Of a stretch of 64,000 nt of DNA, positions 53,178 through 61,246 are shown one piece after another. The position numbers and the translations under genes are program-made. Position 1 is the stretch's first letter; each line of letters starts with the position of its first letter. The stretch comes from Fibrella arboris (GTDB lineage: Bacteria > Bacteroidota > Bacteroidia > Cytophagales > Spirosomataceae), in NCBI RefSeq assembly GCF_041321095.1, contig NZ_JBGGWE010000019.1, positions 50,282 to 114,281 on the forward strand, given 5' to 3'. The notes under the pieces were generated by a model that ran no database searches, was not told the DNA's origin, and saw only the letters and a list, made by a program, of their open reading frames with translations.

Positions 53178-53287
53178 TTCTGCACAATAATGCTTTACGA
53201 TACGTTTATACTAGTGTGTTGCTGACGCATGGCCCCGCAGCGGCGGACCGTTTCGACTCCGCTCAAGGTGACAAGCCCACTTAAGTT

Positions 53288-53322
53288 GCCGTTGTCGCTT
53301 GCCTGTGGCAAGCGACAACGGC
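53288..53322. repeat. 16-bp perfect hairpin with 3-base loop
   Basis: Arms gccgttgtcgcttgcc and ggcaagcgacaacggc leave a tgt loop. The core gttgtcgcttgcctgtggca is shared with the long repeat at 14225-14379. It lies in the 214-bp gap between the convergent nagA and ribD genes, whose remaining bases contain further cgaag/gcgaagc repeat fragments; terminator function possible. Confidence 0.78.
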
Positions 53323-53391
53323 AGCCGGGACGCGTAGTCGAAGCGACCTACAGCGCGAAGCCATACGCACCAGCATGATGCCATACACCAA

Positions 53392-54453
53392 TCACCGCCG
53401 ATACACCAGCAATACATCGTCGCCTACCTGCTGCTGGTCAACCAGATGGCCACGTACCTGCGGCGCACGGACGCCAGCATGGAGCGAAGCAGCGCTACGA
53501 AACAGCCGAATTTCGTCCCATAACTCAGCCTCCAGAAACGAGGTTAATGTTTGCGCCCCGCCTTCGACCAGCACCGACTGCATGCGCTGTTGATGCAGAT
53601 CGGTGAGCATGACGGGTAGCGAACTGGCCTGCGCATAAGTCAGGTTGACCCGGCTCTTGGGTACGATATCAGCCCGATCATAGTATACCCGCGTTGGCTG
53701 TGCCCCATCAAACAGGTTCAGATGGGCGGGTAATGCCAACGCCCGGTCGAGAACGATACGAACGGGCGACGAACCCGGCCAGTGGCGCACGTTCAGGCGT
53801 GGATTATCGCTGCGGGCGGTGGTGGTGCCTACCAGAATGGCGTCTTCTTCACTGCGCCAGCGGTGCACCAGCCTACCCGCCAGTGGGCCGCTGATGGCAA
53901 CGGGCGTGGCTCCTGCCCCACCTATAAATCCATCGGCCGTTTCGGCCCATTTCAGGATAATGTAGGGCCTTTTTTGCTCGAAAAAGGTAAAGAATCGTGC
54001 GTTCAGCCTACGCCCCTCCTCAGCCAGTAAACCGGTGATGACGTCGACACCGGCCGCGCGAAGTTTGGCGAATCCCTGCCCCGATACCAGCGGATTCGGG
54101 TCGTCGTTACAACAGACTACGCGGCCCACTTTTTTAGCGATGAGCAAATCAGCGCAGGGGGGCGTTTTTCCGTAATGCGAGCACGGTTCCAGCGTAACAT
54201 AAGCAGTCGATTCGGGCAGCAAACCGTCATCTTCAGGCGATACAGCCCGAATGGCGTTTACCTCGGCGTGCGGCCCGCCGTACTGCTGATGCCAGCCTTC
54301 GCTCACTATTCGCCCCGTAGGTTTGCTTCCCCGGTCATGAACAATCACGCAGCCAACCATCGGGTTTGGGCTAACGGTACCTCGTCCGTGCTGGGCCAGT
54401 TCGAGCGCACGGCGCATAAAAAGCGGATCTGTTGTCATCGGGTTGTCTGGCAT
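53392..54453 (-). CDS. ribD: Bifunctional riboflavin biosynthesis deaminase/reductase
   Basis: 353 residues. The N-terminal deaminase domain has the zinc site H62-A-E64 (GGPHAEVNAI) and Cys91/Cys100 (EPCSHYGKTPPC). The C-terminal reductase domain starts near 155 (RPYIILKWAETADGFIGG) and includes VEGGAQTLTSFL. It carries out the second and third steps from GTP to riboflavin. I see no FMN-riboswitch features in the 182 bp upstream. The ATG five codons later (MTTDPLF) is an alternative start. Confidence 0.95.
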   Translation of the reverse strand: MPDNPMTTDPLFMRRALELAQHGRGTVSPNPMVGCVIVHDRGSKPTGRIVSEGWHQQYGGPHAEVNAIRAVSPEDDGLLPESTAYVTLEPCSHYGKTPPCADLLIAKKVGRVVCCNDDPNPLVSGQGFAKLRAAGVDVITGLLAEEGRRLNARFFTFFEQKRPYIILKWAETADGFIGGAGATPVAISGPLAGRLVHRWRSEEDAILVGTTTARSDNPRLNVRHWPGSSPVRIVLDRALALPAHLNLFDGAQPTRVYYDRADIVPKSRVNLTYAQASSLPVMLTDLHQQRMQSVLVEGGAQTLTSFLEAELWDEIRLFRSAASLHAGVRAPQVRGHLVDQQQVGDDVLLVYRR

Positions 54454-54635
54454 AAAAAGAGGTTATCTACCAAACCGCATTCGGTTCGTATCCATTTCAC
54501 AACGTACCTGGATTTTCAGCGCGACCACGAATAACGGAAGCATAAGCGGGTAACCGATAACCAAATCAAAATACAGCCAGTTATAGGTATACTCAGCGTT
54601 CGTTATCGACCTGAACAACAACTACTCAACGCATC

Positions 54636-56006
54636 ATGATCGCAAAATTCGTTAACCTGCTGCTTGTCGGCAGCGTCGTGCTTGTCGGCTGTTCCTCCAA
54701 CGACAAGAAAAAATCAGATGGGCAGGCCGCAACGGTCGAAACCGCTATTGGCCCCCTGGAATTACCTGCCCCTTACGCCAGTAAGTCATCTACTAAATTC
54801 AGTAAAGTCATTGGCTGGGCCGACGGTCAGATGCCTACTGCCCCGGAAGGCTTTGTGGTGACCGAATATGCCCGGGACCTCGTCAACCCACGTTGGGCCT
54901 ATGTAGCGCCGAATGGCGATGTGTTTGTGTCGGAAGCGAACACCGAGAAGACAGGTGTGAAGAAAACAGCGGCCTCTGTATCGGGGCAGGCCGGTTCGCA
55001 ACGATTCGATGAAAGTGCCAACCGCGTTACGCTGTTCCGTGACACCAACGGCGATGGTAAACCCGATCAGCGCTCTGTCTTTCTGACGGGCCTTAATCAG
55101 CCCTTCGGGATGCTGGTGCTCGGCGACCATTTCTACGTTGCCAATACCGACGCGTTGCTTCGTTTTCCCTACAGAACCGGCCAAACGAAGCTCACCGTTT
55201 CGGCCAGCACCAAGCCCGACACCATTCTGAAACTACCCGCTGGTGGCTACAACAACCACTGGACCCGGAACCTGCTGGCAAGTCCCGATGGCAAAAAGAT
55301 TTACGTCTCGGTTGGATCAGGCAGTAACGTGGCCGAACATGGCATTGACCATGAAGCACGCCGGGCCAACATTCTGGAGATCAACCCCGATGGTACGGGC
55401 GAGCGCGTATATGCCAGTGGCTTGCGCAACCCCGTTGGCATCGACTGGCAGCCGGGCACGAACAAACTGTACGCCGCGGTCAATGAGCGTGATGAGCTCG
55501 GCGACGGCCTCGTTCCCGATTACATGACCAGCGTGCAGGAAGGTGGTTTCTACGGCTGGCCCTACAGCTATTATGGTAAAATCGAAGACCCTCGCCGGGC
55601 TGGTGAAAGCCCATCGTCGGTGGCCAAAGCTATTGTTCCCGACGTGCCGCTGGGTGCTCATACGGCTTCGCTCGGCCTGGCCTTTTACGACGCCAAAACC
55701 GGGGCCGCGCACGGCTTTCCGGCCAGGTATCAGAACGGCGCGTTCATTGGTCAGCATGGCTCCTGGAACCGCTCTGAACTAGCCGGCTATAAGGTTGTTT
55801 TCGTTCCGTTTACGAATGGTAAACCCGGCAAACCGGAAGATTTCCTGACCGGATTTATCGCGAAAAACGACGATCAGGATGTACACGGGCGCCCCGTAGG
55901 TACGTTCGTCCTGCCCGATGGGTCACTGCTCGTTACCGACGACTCAGGTAACCGCATCTGGCGGGTAGCCGCGAAAGAAAAAACGTCGGTCGCTTCGCGT
56001 CGGTAG
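54636..56006 (+). CDS. PQQ-dependent sugar dehydrogenase-like lipoprotein (GSDH/sorbosone dehydrogenase family)
   Basis: 456 residues with a lipoprotein signal (VVLVGCSSNDKKK, lipid Cys at 19). The six-bladed propeller of soluble PQQ sugar dehydrogenases is suggested by WAYVAPNGDVFVSEANT, DTNGDGKPDQ, LNQPFGMLVLGDHFYVANTD, the YNNHWTRNLL histidine region, ASGLRNPVGIDWQPGT and QHGSWNRSELAGYKVVFVPF. Such enzymes oxidise aldoses or sorbosone in the periplasm with PQQ. Nothing in the window makes PQQ. Substrate unknown. Confidence 0.88.
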   Translation: MIAKFVNLLLVGSVVLVGCSSNDKKKSDGQAATVETAIGPLELPAPYASKSSTKFSKVIGWADGQMPTAPEGFVVTEYARDLVNPRWAYVAPNGDVFVSEANTEKTGVKKTAASVSGQAGSQRFDESANRVTLFRDTNGDGKPDQRSVFLTGLNQPFGMLVLGDHFYVANTDALLRFPYRTGQTKLTVSASTKPDTILKLPAGGYNNHWTRNLLASPDGKKIYVSVGSGSNVAEHGIDHEARRANILEINPDGTGERVYASGLRNPVGIDWQPGTNKLYAAVNERDELGDGLVPDYMTSVQEGGFYGWPYSYYGKIEDPRRAGESPSSVAKAIVPDVPLGAHTASLGLAFYDAKTGAAHGFPARYQNGAFIGQHGSWNRSELAGYKVVFVPFTNGKPGKPEDFLTGFIAKNDDQDVHGRPVGTFVLPDGSLLVTDDSGNRIWRVAAKEKTSVASRR

Positions 56007-56036
56007 CTAGTCGCTGCGCTGCCAGTTTGTTCCTGT

Positions 56037-56092
56037 CATTGAGTAGTCATTCCGGTGCACCTGTTCCAGCATACCGAAATGGCTACTCAATG
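56037..56092. terminator. 20-bp hairpin between convergent genes
   Basis: Arms cattgagtagtcattccggt (56037-56056) and accgaaatggctactcaatg (56073-56092) pair with two or three mismatches, 30 bp after the dehydrogenase stop codon and 10 bp before the receptor gene's stop. A shared terminator is likely. Confidence 0.6.
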
Positions 56093-56101
56093 CTATTTCC
56101 C

Positions 56102-58549
56102 CTATCCCGCTCGCCGCTTTTCGTCTTCAGCGCCGCCCGTACGCCGGCGCGTCGGGGCTACTTTATCATTGCCAAACCGATACGAGAAGGATAAGGTGGC
56201 CACGCGCGAATCCTGCCGTTGATAGAATCGCTCCACGTAGTTGTCATACGACGACACAGCATTGACCGTCCGCGTAAAAAATACATCAGCTACGTTCAGG
56301 CGGAACGTTCCTTTACGGTCCCACACGGCTTTTTGCAGACCGACCGTTACCTGCCCGTTAGGCTGCACCCGTAAAAAGCCATACTGCTCGCCTGATTGCA
56401 GGGTCCCGTTCAACTCGCCCGACCAACCCTTGCCGAACGTGAACGTATGATTGCTGCTGATATTCAGCGCCGGGCGTCCTTTGTCTAATGCGGTGCCGGC
56501 CAGACTACCGACAAACCGGGCGTAATACACCACCACGTTGTTATACATCTGCCACCACTTGGCGGGCTGCACCGGCGCAGTCAGCGTTAGCGCAAAATAA
56601 TCCTGCCGGTCGAGGTTGACGCTGGTAGAGATCACCGTCGAGTCGGTTTCTGGCTGCACTACGCCAATCATAGGCGACGCTGTTCGGCTATAGCTAAGGC
56701 CAGTAGTGTATTTGCCGTTGAACGTATGGGTCAGTTCGAGATTATAACTCGTTTCAGGGCGCAGATTCGGGTTTCCCGCTCCCGACGTAGTGGGGTCAAT
56801 GATCGTCCGGAAGGGGTTCAACTGGTTGTAGGAAGGCCGGTTAATGCGTCGGCTCAGCGTCAGGACCAACTCATGGTTCTTGCTCAGCGTTTGCTTGATG
56901 GCAGCACTCGGAAACAATTGAGCATACTGCCGGGTAAAGCTGTCATTGCCCACCGACTGCACACCGCGCGCCAGCGTTTGTTCGGCACGCAGCCCTACTT
57001 GCAGGTTCGTTTTGACGAAGGTTCTGTTCCAGTTAACGTACCCGGCCAGAATGGTTTCATCGTAACGAAACCGGTTGGTTCGGTTGGGATCAACCGTTGT
57101 CAGCGACCCTTCTGTCAGGCGAAATACCACGTCATTATCCGACGACACCCGGCTGAATTTAGCTCCGGCTTCTAACCGGGCTCCGTGCGCCAGCGGCTGC
57201 GTGTAATCTGTTTTTGCCGACAGGATGCTCAGATCGCCCTGCTGATCGCCGTTGAGCAACGTACCTGAGCGGCCGGTTAGCTGATAAATCGTGCTTAACT
57301 CCTGCAACCGGCTTGTCTTGTAGCGAGCATAGTCAACATCGGCAGTCAGTTCAGGCGCATTGGTTGAGTCGGCAAACGTGTGTTTCACATTGAGGTTGAT
57401 GCCGCCATTGGGCGACACGAAATTGCGGATGTTCCGGGCATCATACGTATCCACGATCCGTCCGTTGGCATCGAACAAACTCGTCTGATTCAGGCCCAGC
57501 TGGTTAGGCGTTTGGCTATGCTGCCCACTCACTACCACACCCAGCACCGTCCGTTTCGAGGGTGTATAATCCAGTCCGGCCCGCGCCGTGTGCGACAGCG
57601 ATTTGTAGAGCACCCGGTTTACCTGGTCGCTGCTGCCCGTAAAAAGCTGCCGGCGATTTGGGCCTACAGAAAAGAAATCACGGTGAATATCCAGCAAGGC
57701 GACCCCAGCCCGGTTGGCATAGGTGTATGAACCGAACAGGTTCAGAGAAGCGCCCGAAACCAGTTTCCGCCGGTTGTTGAGTGTTACACCGGCCGTGTAT
57801 TTGTCGTATTGGCTACGGCCGTAACTAGCCTGTACAGTGCCGTTTGTACCCTGCCGCTGGTCTTTTTTGAGGTTGATCGAAATAATGCCCGCCGTACCCT
57901 GCGCGTCATATTTGGCAGGTGGGTTGGTGATCAGTTCAATACTTTTCAACTGGTCGGCGGGCAGATTTTTGAGGTAATCGGCCAGTTCAGAGCCACTCAT
58001 CGGCTGGCGGCGTCCGTCGATGAGCACCAGCACGTTTTGCCGACCGCGCAAAGCCAGGTTATCGTTATTGTCGATCGTGACGCCCGGCGAACGCGCCAGA
58101 ACATCAAGCGATGTATTACCGGCGGCCAGTGTGCTGCCTTCTACGTTCACCACGGTTCGGTCGGCTAAACGTTCGTAGAGCGGCTTTTGGCCAACGACTT
58201 TTACCTCATTCAGCGTAGTTCCCTGACTGGGTTTAAGCACCATCGCAGTCAGCGTTACGCCATCGGTTGCTACCGCAATGACGCCCGACCAGGTACGTTC
58301 GTATCCCACCTGCGACGCCGACACCCGGTATTGACCTGCTTTCGGCATCGGCAACTGAAACTGTCCCATCGCATCAGAAAAGTCAGCTTTCACAACTACC
58401 GAATCGGCGGCCCGGTGCAGCGTTACGGTAGCAAACTCAATGGGTTGGCCACTCTCTGTTATCAAAGTACCCTGAATCTGGGCGTTACAGGTTAATCCAG
58501 CCAGCGTGAGGAGGCTAGCCAGTATGGAACAAAGGAGACGTTTTTTCAT
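56102..58549 (-). CDS. TonB-dependent receptor-like outer-membrane protein (OMP_b-brl_3 type)
   Basis: 815 residues with signal peptide (to about 23). A carboxypeptidase-regulatory-like domain (IQGTLITESGQPIEFATVTL, about 25-110) precedes a plug (LDVLARSPGVTIDNNDNLALRGRQNVLVLIDGRR, about 148-183, and SIELITNPPAKYDAQGTAGIISI) and a long barrel ending in SFSYRFGNDK. This is not SusC: there is no SusD partner and the length is shorter. Cargo may be a peptide, metal complex or other ligand. It is divergent from a MarR regulator that may control it. Confidence 0.9.
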   Translation of the reverse strand: MKKRLLCSILASLLTLAGLTCNAQIQGTLITESGQPIEFATVTLHRAADSVVVKADFSDAMGQFQLPMPKAGQYRVSASQVGYERTWSGVIAVATDGVTLTAMVLKPSQGTTLNEVKVVGQKPLYERLADRTVVNVEGSTLAAGNTSLDVLARSPGVTIDNNDNLALRGRQNVLVLIDGRRQPMSGSELADYLKNLPADQLKSIELITNPPAKYDAQGTAGIISINLKKDQRQGTNGTVQASYGRSQYDKYTAGVTLNNRRKLVSGASLNLFGSYTYANRAGVALLDIHRDFFSVGPNRRQLFTGSSDQVNRVLYKSLSHTARAGLDYTPSKRTVLGVVVSGQHSQTPNQLGLNQTSLFDANGRIVDTYDARNIRNFVSPNGGINLNVKHTFADSTNAPELTADVDYARYKTSRLQELSTIYQLTGRSGTLLNGDQQGDLSILSAKTDYTQPLAHGARLEAGAKFSRVSSDNDVVFRLTEGSLTTVDPNRTNRFRYDETILAGYVNWNRTFVKTNLQVGLRAEQTLARGVQSVGNDSFTRQYAQLFPSAAIKQTLSKNHELVLTLSRRINRPSYNQLNPFRTIIDPTTSGAGNPNLRPETSYNLELTHTFNGKYTTGLSYSRTASPMIGVVQPETDSTVISTSVNLDRQDYFALTLTAPVQPAKWWQMYNNVVVYYARFVGSLAGTALDKGRPALNISSNHTFTFGKGWSGELNGTLQSGEQYGFLRVQPNGQVTVGLQKAVWDRKGTFRLNVADVFFTRTVNAVSSYDNYVERFYQRQDSRVATLSFSYRFGNDKVAPTRRRTGGAEDEKRRAG

Positions 58550-58897
58550 AGCGCCGGGAAATCAGAGAATGGTTTAAGCGTATCGGAAAGCTTATTCTTC
58601 TTAAAGAGTGGAAGCGTTATAGGTGCGTTGCTTCATTCGCTAAATTATATGATATATCATTGAATAGTCAATCATACAATGTTCAATTGACCGATTTACG
58701 GGATGAGCGGTGAAGGAATGCACCTGAGCTGGCAGTTGAACAGGTAGTTCTTTGCTTGGCGTGCGGGCCCTGCTCCTGTCGGGGATCGCGATGACGAACC
58801 GGCCTGGTCGAAGGGTCTGGAGCACGAAGCCAAACACATCAGCAATCCACATTTCCCGTTAAACTTGCAAACGCAAACTCACTTCTACCGGAGCACG
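58550..58897. other. 348-bp divergent gap between the TonB receptor and MarR genes
   Basis: It should contain both promoters and a MarR operator. AT-rich palindromic text at about 58643-58690 (atatgatatatcattgaatag... and caatgttcaattg) is a reasonable place for a MarR site. The rest includes the dispersed repeat at 58754-58830. Confidence 0.45.
58754..58830. repeat. Second copy of the dispersed element of 7021-7108
   Basis: The 77 bases match the reverse complement of 7027-7102 at 56 of the first 62 positions, including the shared stretches cgtgcgggccctg, cctgtcggggatcgcg and cgaaccggcctggtcgaagg. The hairpin arms have decayed in this copy. Confidence 0.85.
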
Positions 58898-59320
58898 ATG
58901 CTAAACAGAGTCATTTTTTACACCCTCGAAAAAGCAATTAAACGCTACCGGCAGTTTGCCCAGAACAACATCGACCGGGCGGGGGTAGATATCACCATCG
59001 ACCAGTGGCTGGTACTGAACGTGATTCAGGAGTCGCCAACGCTGGGGCAGCACGAGATTGGCGACCGCGTGTTCAAGGATCAGGCATCGATCGCCCGCAT
59101 CATTAATCTACTGGTTAAGAAGCAGTTGATTACACAGACAGCCAGTAAACAGGACCGGCGGCGGGTTGATCGTCAGATTACAGCCAAAGGCGAAGCACTC
59201 ATTGAAGCCGTTGCCCCCATCATCGCACAAAACCGGCGTGCCGCGCTGGAAGGACTTTCGGACGAAGCCATTGACCAGCTTCGACAAACGCTGCTGCATA
59301 TCGACGGTAATTGCAACTGA
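58898..59320 (+). CDS. MarR-family transcriptional regulator
   Basis: 140 residues from the ATG at 58898; a TTG at 58865 would add 11 residues. The winged helix is seen as DQWLVLNVIQESPTLGQHEIGDRVFKDQASIARIINLLVKKQLI (about residues 36-79) with the wing DRRRVDRQITAKGEALI. Flanking helices form the dimer interface. It probably represses itself and the divergent TonB-dependent receptor; the ligand is not predictable. Confidence 0.9.
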   Translation: MLNRVIFYTLEKAIKRYRQFAQNNIDRAGVDITIDQWLVLNVIQESPTLGQHEIGDRVFKDQASIARIINLLVKKQLITQTASKQDRRRVDRQITAKGEALIEAVAPIIAQNRRAALEGLSDEAIDQLRQTLLHIDGNCN

Positions 59321-59387
59321 TGGCGCCACGTCGAAACACTTCACGGCTCCTTACTGTAGTATAAGCACCATCAGGTAATTCGCTTTT

Positions 59388-59993
59388 ATGCCTCTTCTCG
59401 TCATTGTCCGCCACGGCCAGTCGCAGTGGAACCTGGAAAACCGGTTTACCGGCACGGTCGATACGCCCTTAACCGATCTGGGTCGGCATGAAGCCCGGCA
59501 GGCAGGGGCCCTGTTGAAGGGGGATCTATTTCAGATTGGCTACACGTCGGTGCTCCAGCGGGCTATTGAAACGATGGCTATTATTCTCCAGGAAACAGGG
59601 CAGACTACCCTACCGCTGGAACGCAGCGAGGCGCTCAACGAACGCATGTATGGCGAGTTGCAGGGCATGAACAAGACCGACGTTGAAGCTCGATTTGGGG
59701 CCGAACAACTATTCCACTGGCGGCGTGGCTACGCCGATCAGCCGCCTGGCGGCGAAAGCCTGGCCGACACCTACAACCGGGTTGTGCCCTTTTTCGAGGC
59801 AACTATTTTGCCGCATCTACAAGCCAATGAGAATGTGTTGGTGGTAGCGCATGGTAATAGCCTACGCTCCCTGATGATGCGCCTGGAAGGCATTAGCCCA
59901 AAGGGTATCGAACAAGTCGAACTGGCCACGGGTGTGCCCCGGCAATATACGTTCAATTCCCCGTCAGGTACGTTCAGTTTGCTGGAGAAGTAG
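59388..59993 (+). CDS. gpmA: 2,3-bisphosphoglycerate-dependent phosphoglycerate mutase-like enzyme
   Basis: 201 residues. The histidine-phosphatase core reads VRHGQSQWNLENRFTG with phospho-His9, then LQRAIETMAIIL, LNERMYGELQGMNK and VLVVAHGNSLRSLMMRLEGIS with the second His. Shorter than E. coli GpmA (250) and lacking part of the insert, but retaining the ERxYGxLQG motif that separates mutases from simple phosphatases. It interconverts 3- and 2-phosphoglycerate in glycolysis. Confidence 0.88.
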   Translation: MPLLVIVRHGQSQWNLENRFTGTVDTPLTDLGRHEARQAGALLKGDLFQIGYTSVLQRAIETMAIILQETGQTTLPLERSEALNERMYGELQGMNKTDVEARFGAEQLFHWRRGYADQPPGGESLADTYNRVVPFFEATILPHLQANENVLVVAHGNSLRSLMMRLEGISPKGIEQVELATGVPRQYTFNSPSGTFSLLEK

Positions 59994-60052
59994 GCCTTGG
60001 TGCTTCCGGCCTGATGACTACGAGTACGTTGCCTAACTGAAGGGATAACCGC

Positions 60053-60913
60053 TCAGTAGGCTTCATACTCGAACAATAAGCGGGACGAGGTATTGGACGT
60101 TTGCGCTATAATCGGCAATCCCTGCTCGTTGTATGTATACCGGATTGTGTATGTTCGTACGCTACCGCTGGAATACCTGACCGTGGCTTCTGTTACGTTG
60201 TTGCGGCTGTAGCGACGGACGGGCGTAACATCGGGACCAAACAGCCCGAAAAACGGATTAGGCTTATCGTCAAACGTGAAGGTTTCGTATTGATCCGGTC
60301 CACTGACTGCCCTTATGCCCGTTAAATTTCCAGACTCGATCGTATACTGATCGGTGGTAGCCGTTGACCCCACGGTGGTGGCTTCGGTCCGTACCGTGCT
60401 CACCAGGCCGTTGACTAGCGTTGACGTGGTGTGTTTTAGTAACTGATACGTACCATCTGACTTAACAAAATCGGTTTGTGCAAAGAGGATCTCTGCCGTC
60501 GGCTGACCGGGTCCGCTGGCCTGAGGACTATAGCTAAAAACCGTGCGCTCACCCGAAATACCCTGACTATCAACGTACGGATACTGATAGACATAGGTTA
60601 AAAGCTGGTTGCTGGCGTTGTAGGCGAACAATCCTTTTGGTGCCCCGCGACCAACATCATGCCCAACGTAGGTAGCCTGCTTTACTTTTCCGTTGCTGCC
60701 GTAGGTAAACTCGGTGGTGGCTCCTGTAGCCCAGTCGCCTTCGTAAACGATCCGTTTGATGCGATAGCCCTTCAGCGTTTTCTCCGGTTCTTTTTCGGGT
60801 TGTGGTTTCTGCTCAGGTGGCGCTTTGTCGGGCGTAACGGAGTAATCAGTCCCGCAGCCAGGCAGGAAAACACTCCAGATCAGTAAGAAAACCGTTCGTA
60901 GTATTGCGCGCAT
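60053..60913 (-). CDS. Hypothetical lipoprotein with YD-like repeats
   Basis: 286 residues from the ATG at 60913 with a lipoprotein signal (IWSVFLPGCGTDYS, lipid Cys at 20), then a Pro/Glu/Lys spacer (KAPPEQKPQPEKEPEK). The rest has strand pairs such as IKRIVYEGDWATGATTEFTY, LFAYNASNQLLTYVYQY, ATVRYSSGSVRTYTIRYTYNEQGLPI and LLFEYEAY, like the DUF4595/YD-type beta repeats found in Bacteroidota lipoproteins. Outer-membrane location likely; function unknown. Confidence 0.72.
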   Translation of the reverse strand: MRAILRTVFLLIWSVFLPGCGTDYSVTPDKAPPEQKPQPEKEPEKTLKGYRIKRIVYEGDWATGATTEFTYGSNGKVKQATYVGHDVGRGAPKGLFAYNASNQLLTYVYQYPYVDSQGISGERTVFSYSPQASGPGQPTAEILFAQTDFVKSDGTYQLLKHTTSTLVNGLVSTVRTEATTVGSTATTDQYTIESGNLTGIRAVSGPDQYETFTFDDKPNPFFGLFGPDVTPVRRYSRNNVTEATVRYSSGSVRTYTIRYTYNEQGLPIIAQTSNTSSRLLFEYEAY

Positions 60914-61061
60914 GACAGTTTCTGTTTTTATACTAAACCTCTTTACGGACAAAGGGGTGTAACAAACCAACTCTACCTATCAAGACTACTACTCCATGAG
61001 AAGTCTTTTTGAGACCTAACGGCTTTAAAATAAAGTCATTGTTACAGTGCAGGCTATCACT

Positions 61062-61230
61062 TAGCAGCCCCATCAGGGCGGCATGTCAATAGCATAATGT
61101 CGGTCAGTAACGACAAAGCCCCAACGGGGCGACATGTAAAGTTAACAAACTCAAACATATCGCCCCATTGGGGCTTTCGTGGTATGCACTTGGGTACGTA
61201 TGCTATTGACATGCCGCCCCAACGGGGCTA
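61062..61230. repeat. Nested inverted repeats with gccccaacggggc cores
   Basis: Outer arms (about 61062-61096 and 61199-61230) share ggcggcatgtcaatagcata and its complement; inner arms (about 61111-61134 and 61157-61178) pair cgacaaagccccaacggggc with cgccccattggggctttcg. Four gcccc-n-ggggc cores are thus arranged symmetrically. It occupies the gap between a lipoprotein gene start and the alaS end, and its 3' position suggests a role in ending alaS transcription. A GGTACGT copy at about 61193 lies in the right part. Confidence 0.85.
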
Positions 61231-61246
61231 GTTCGTCTAGCTAGCG

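Noticed and set aside
54454..54635. FMN riboswitch upstream of ribD
   Set aside because: I looked for the conserved RFN-element words and a six-armed fold and found neither.
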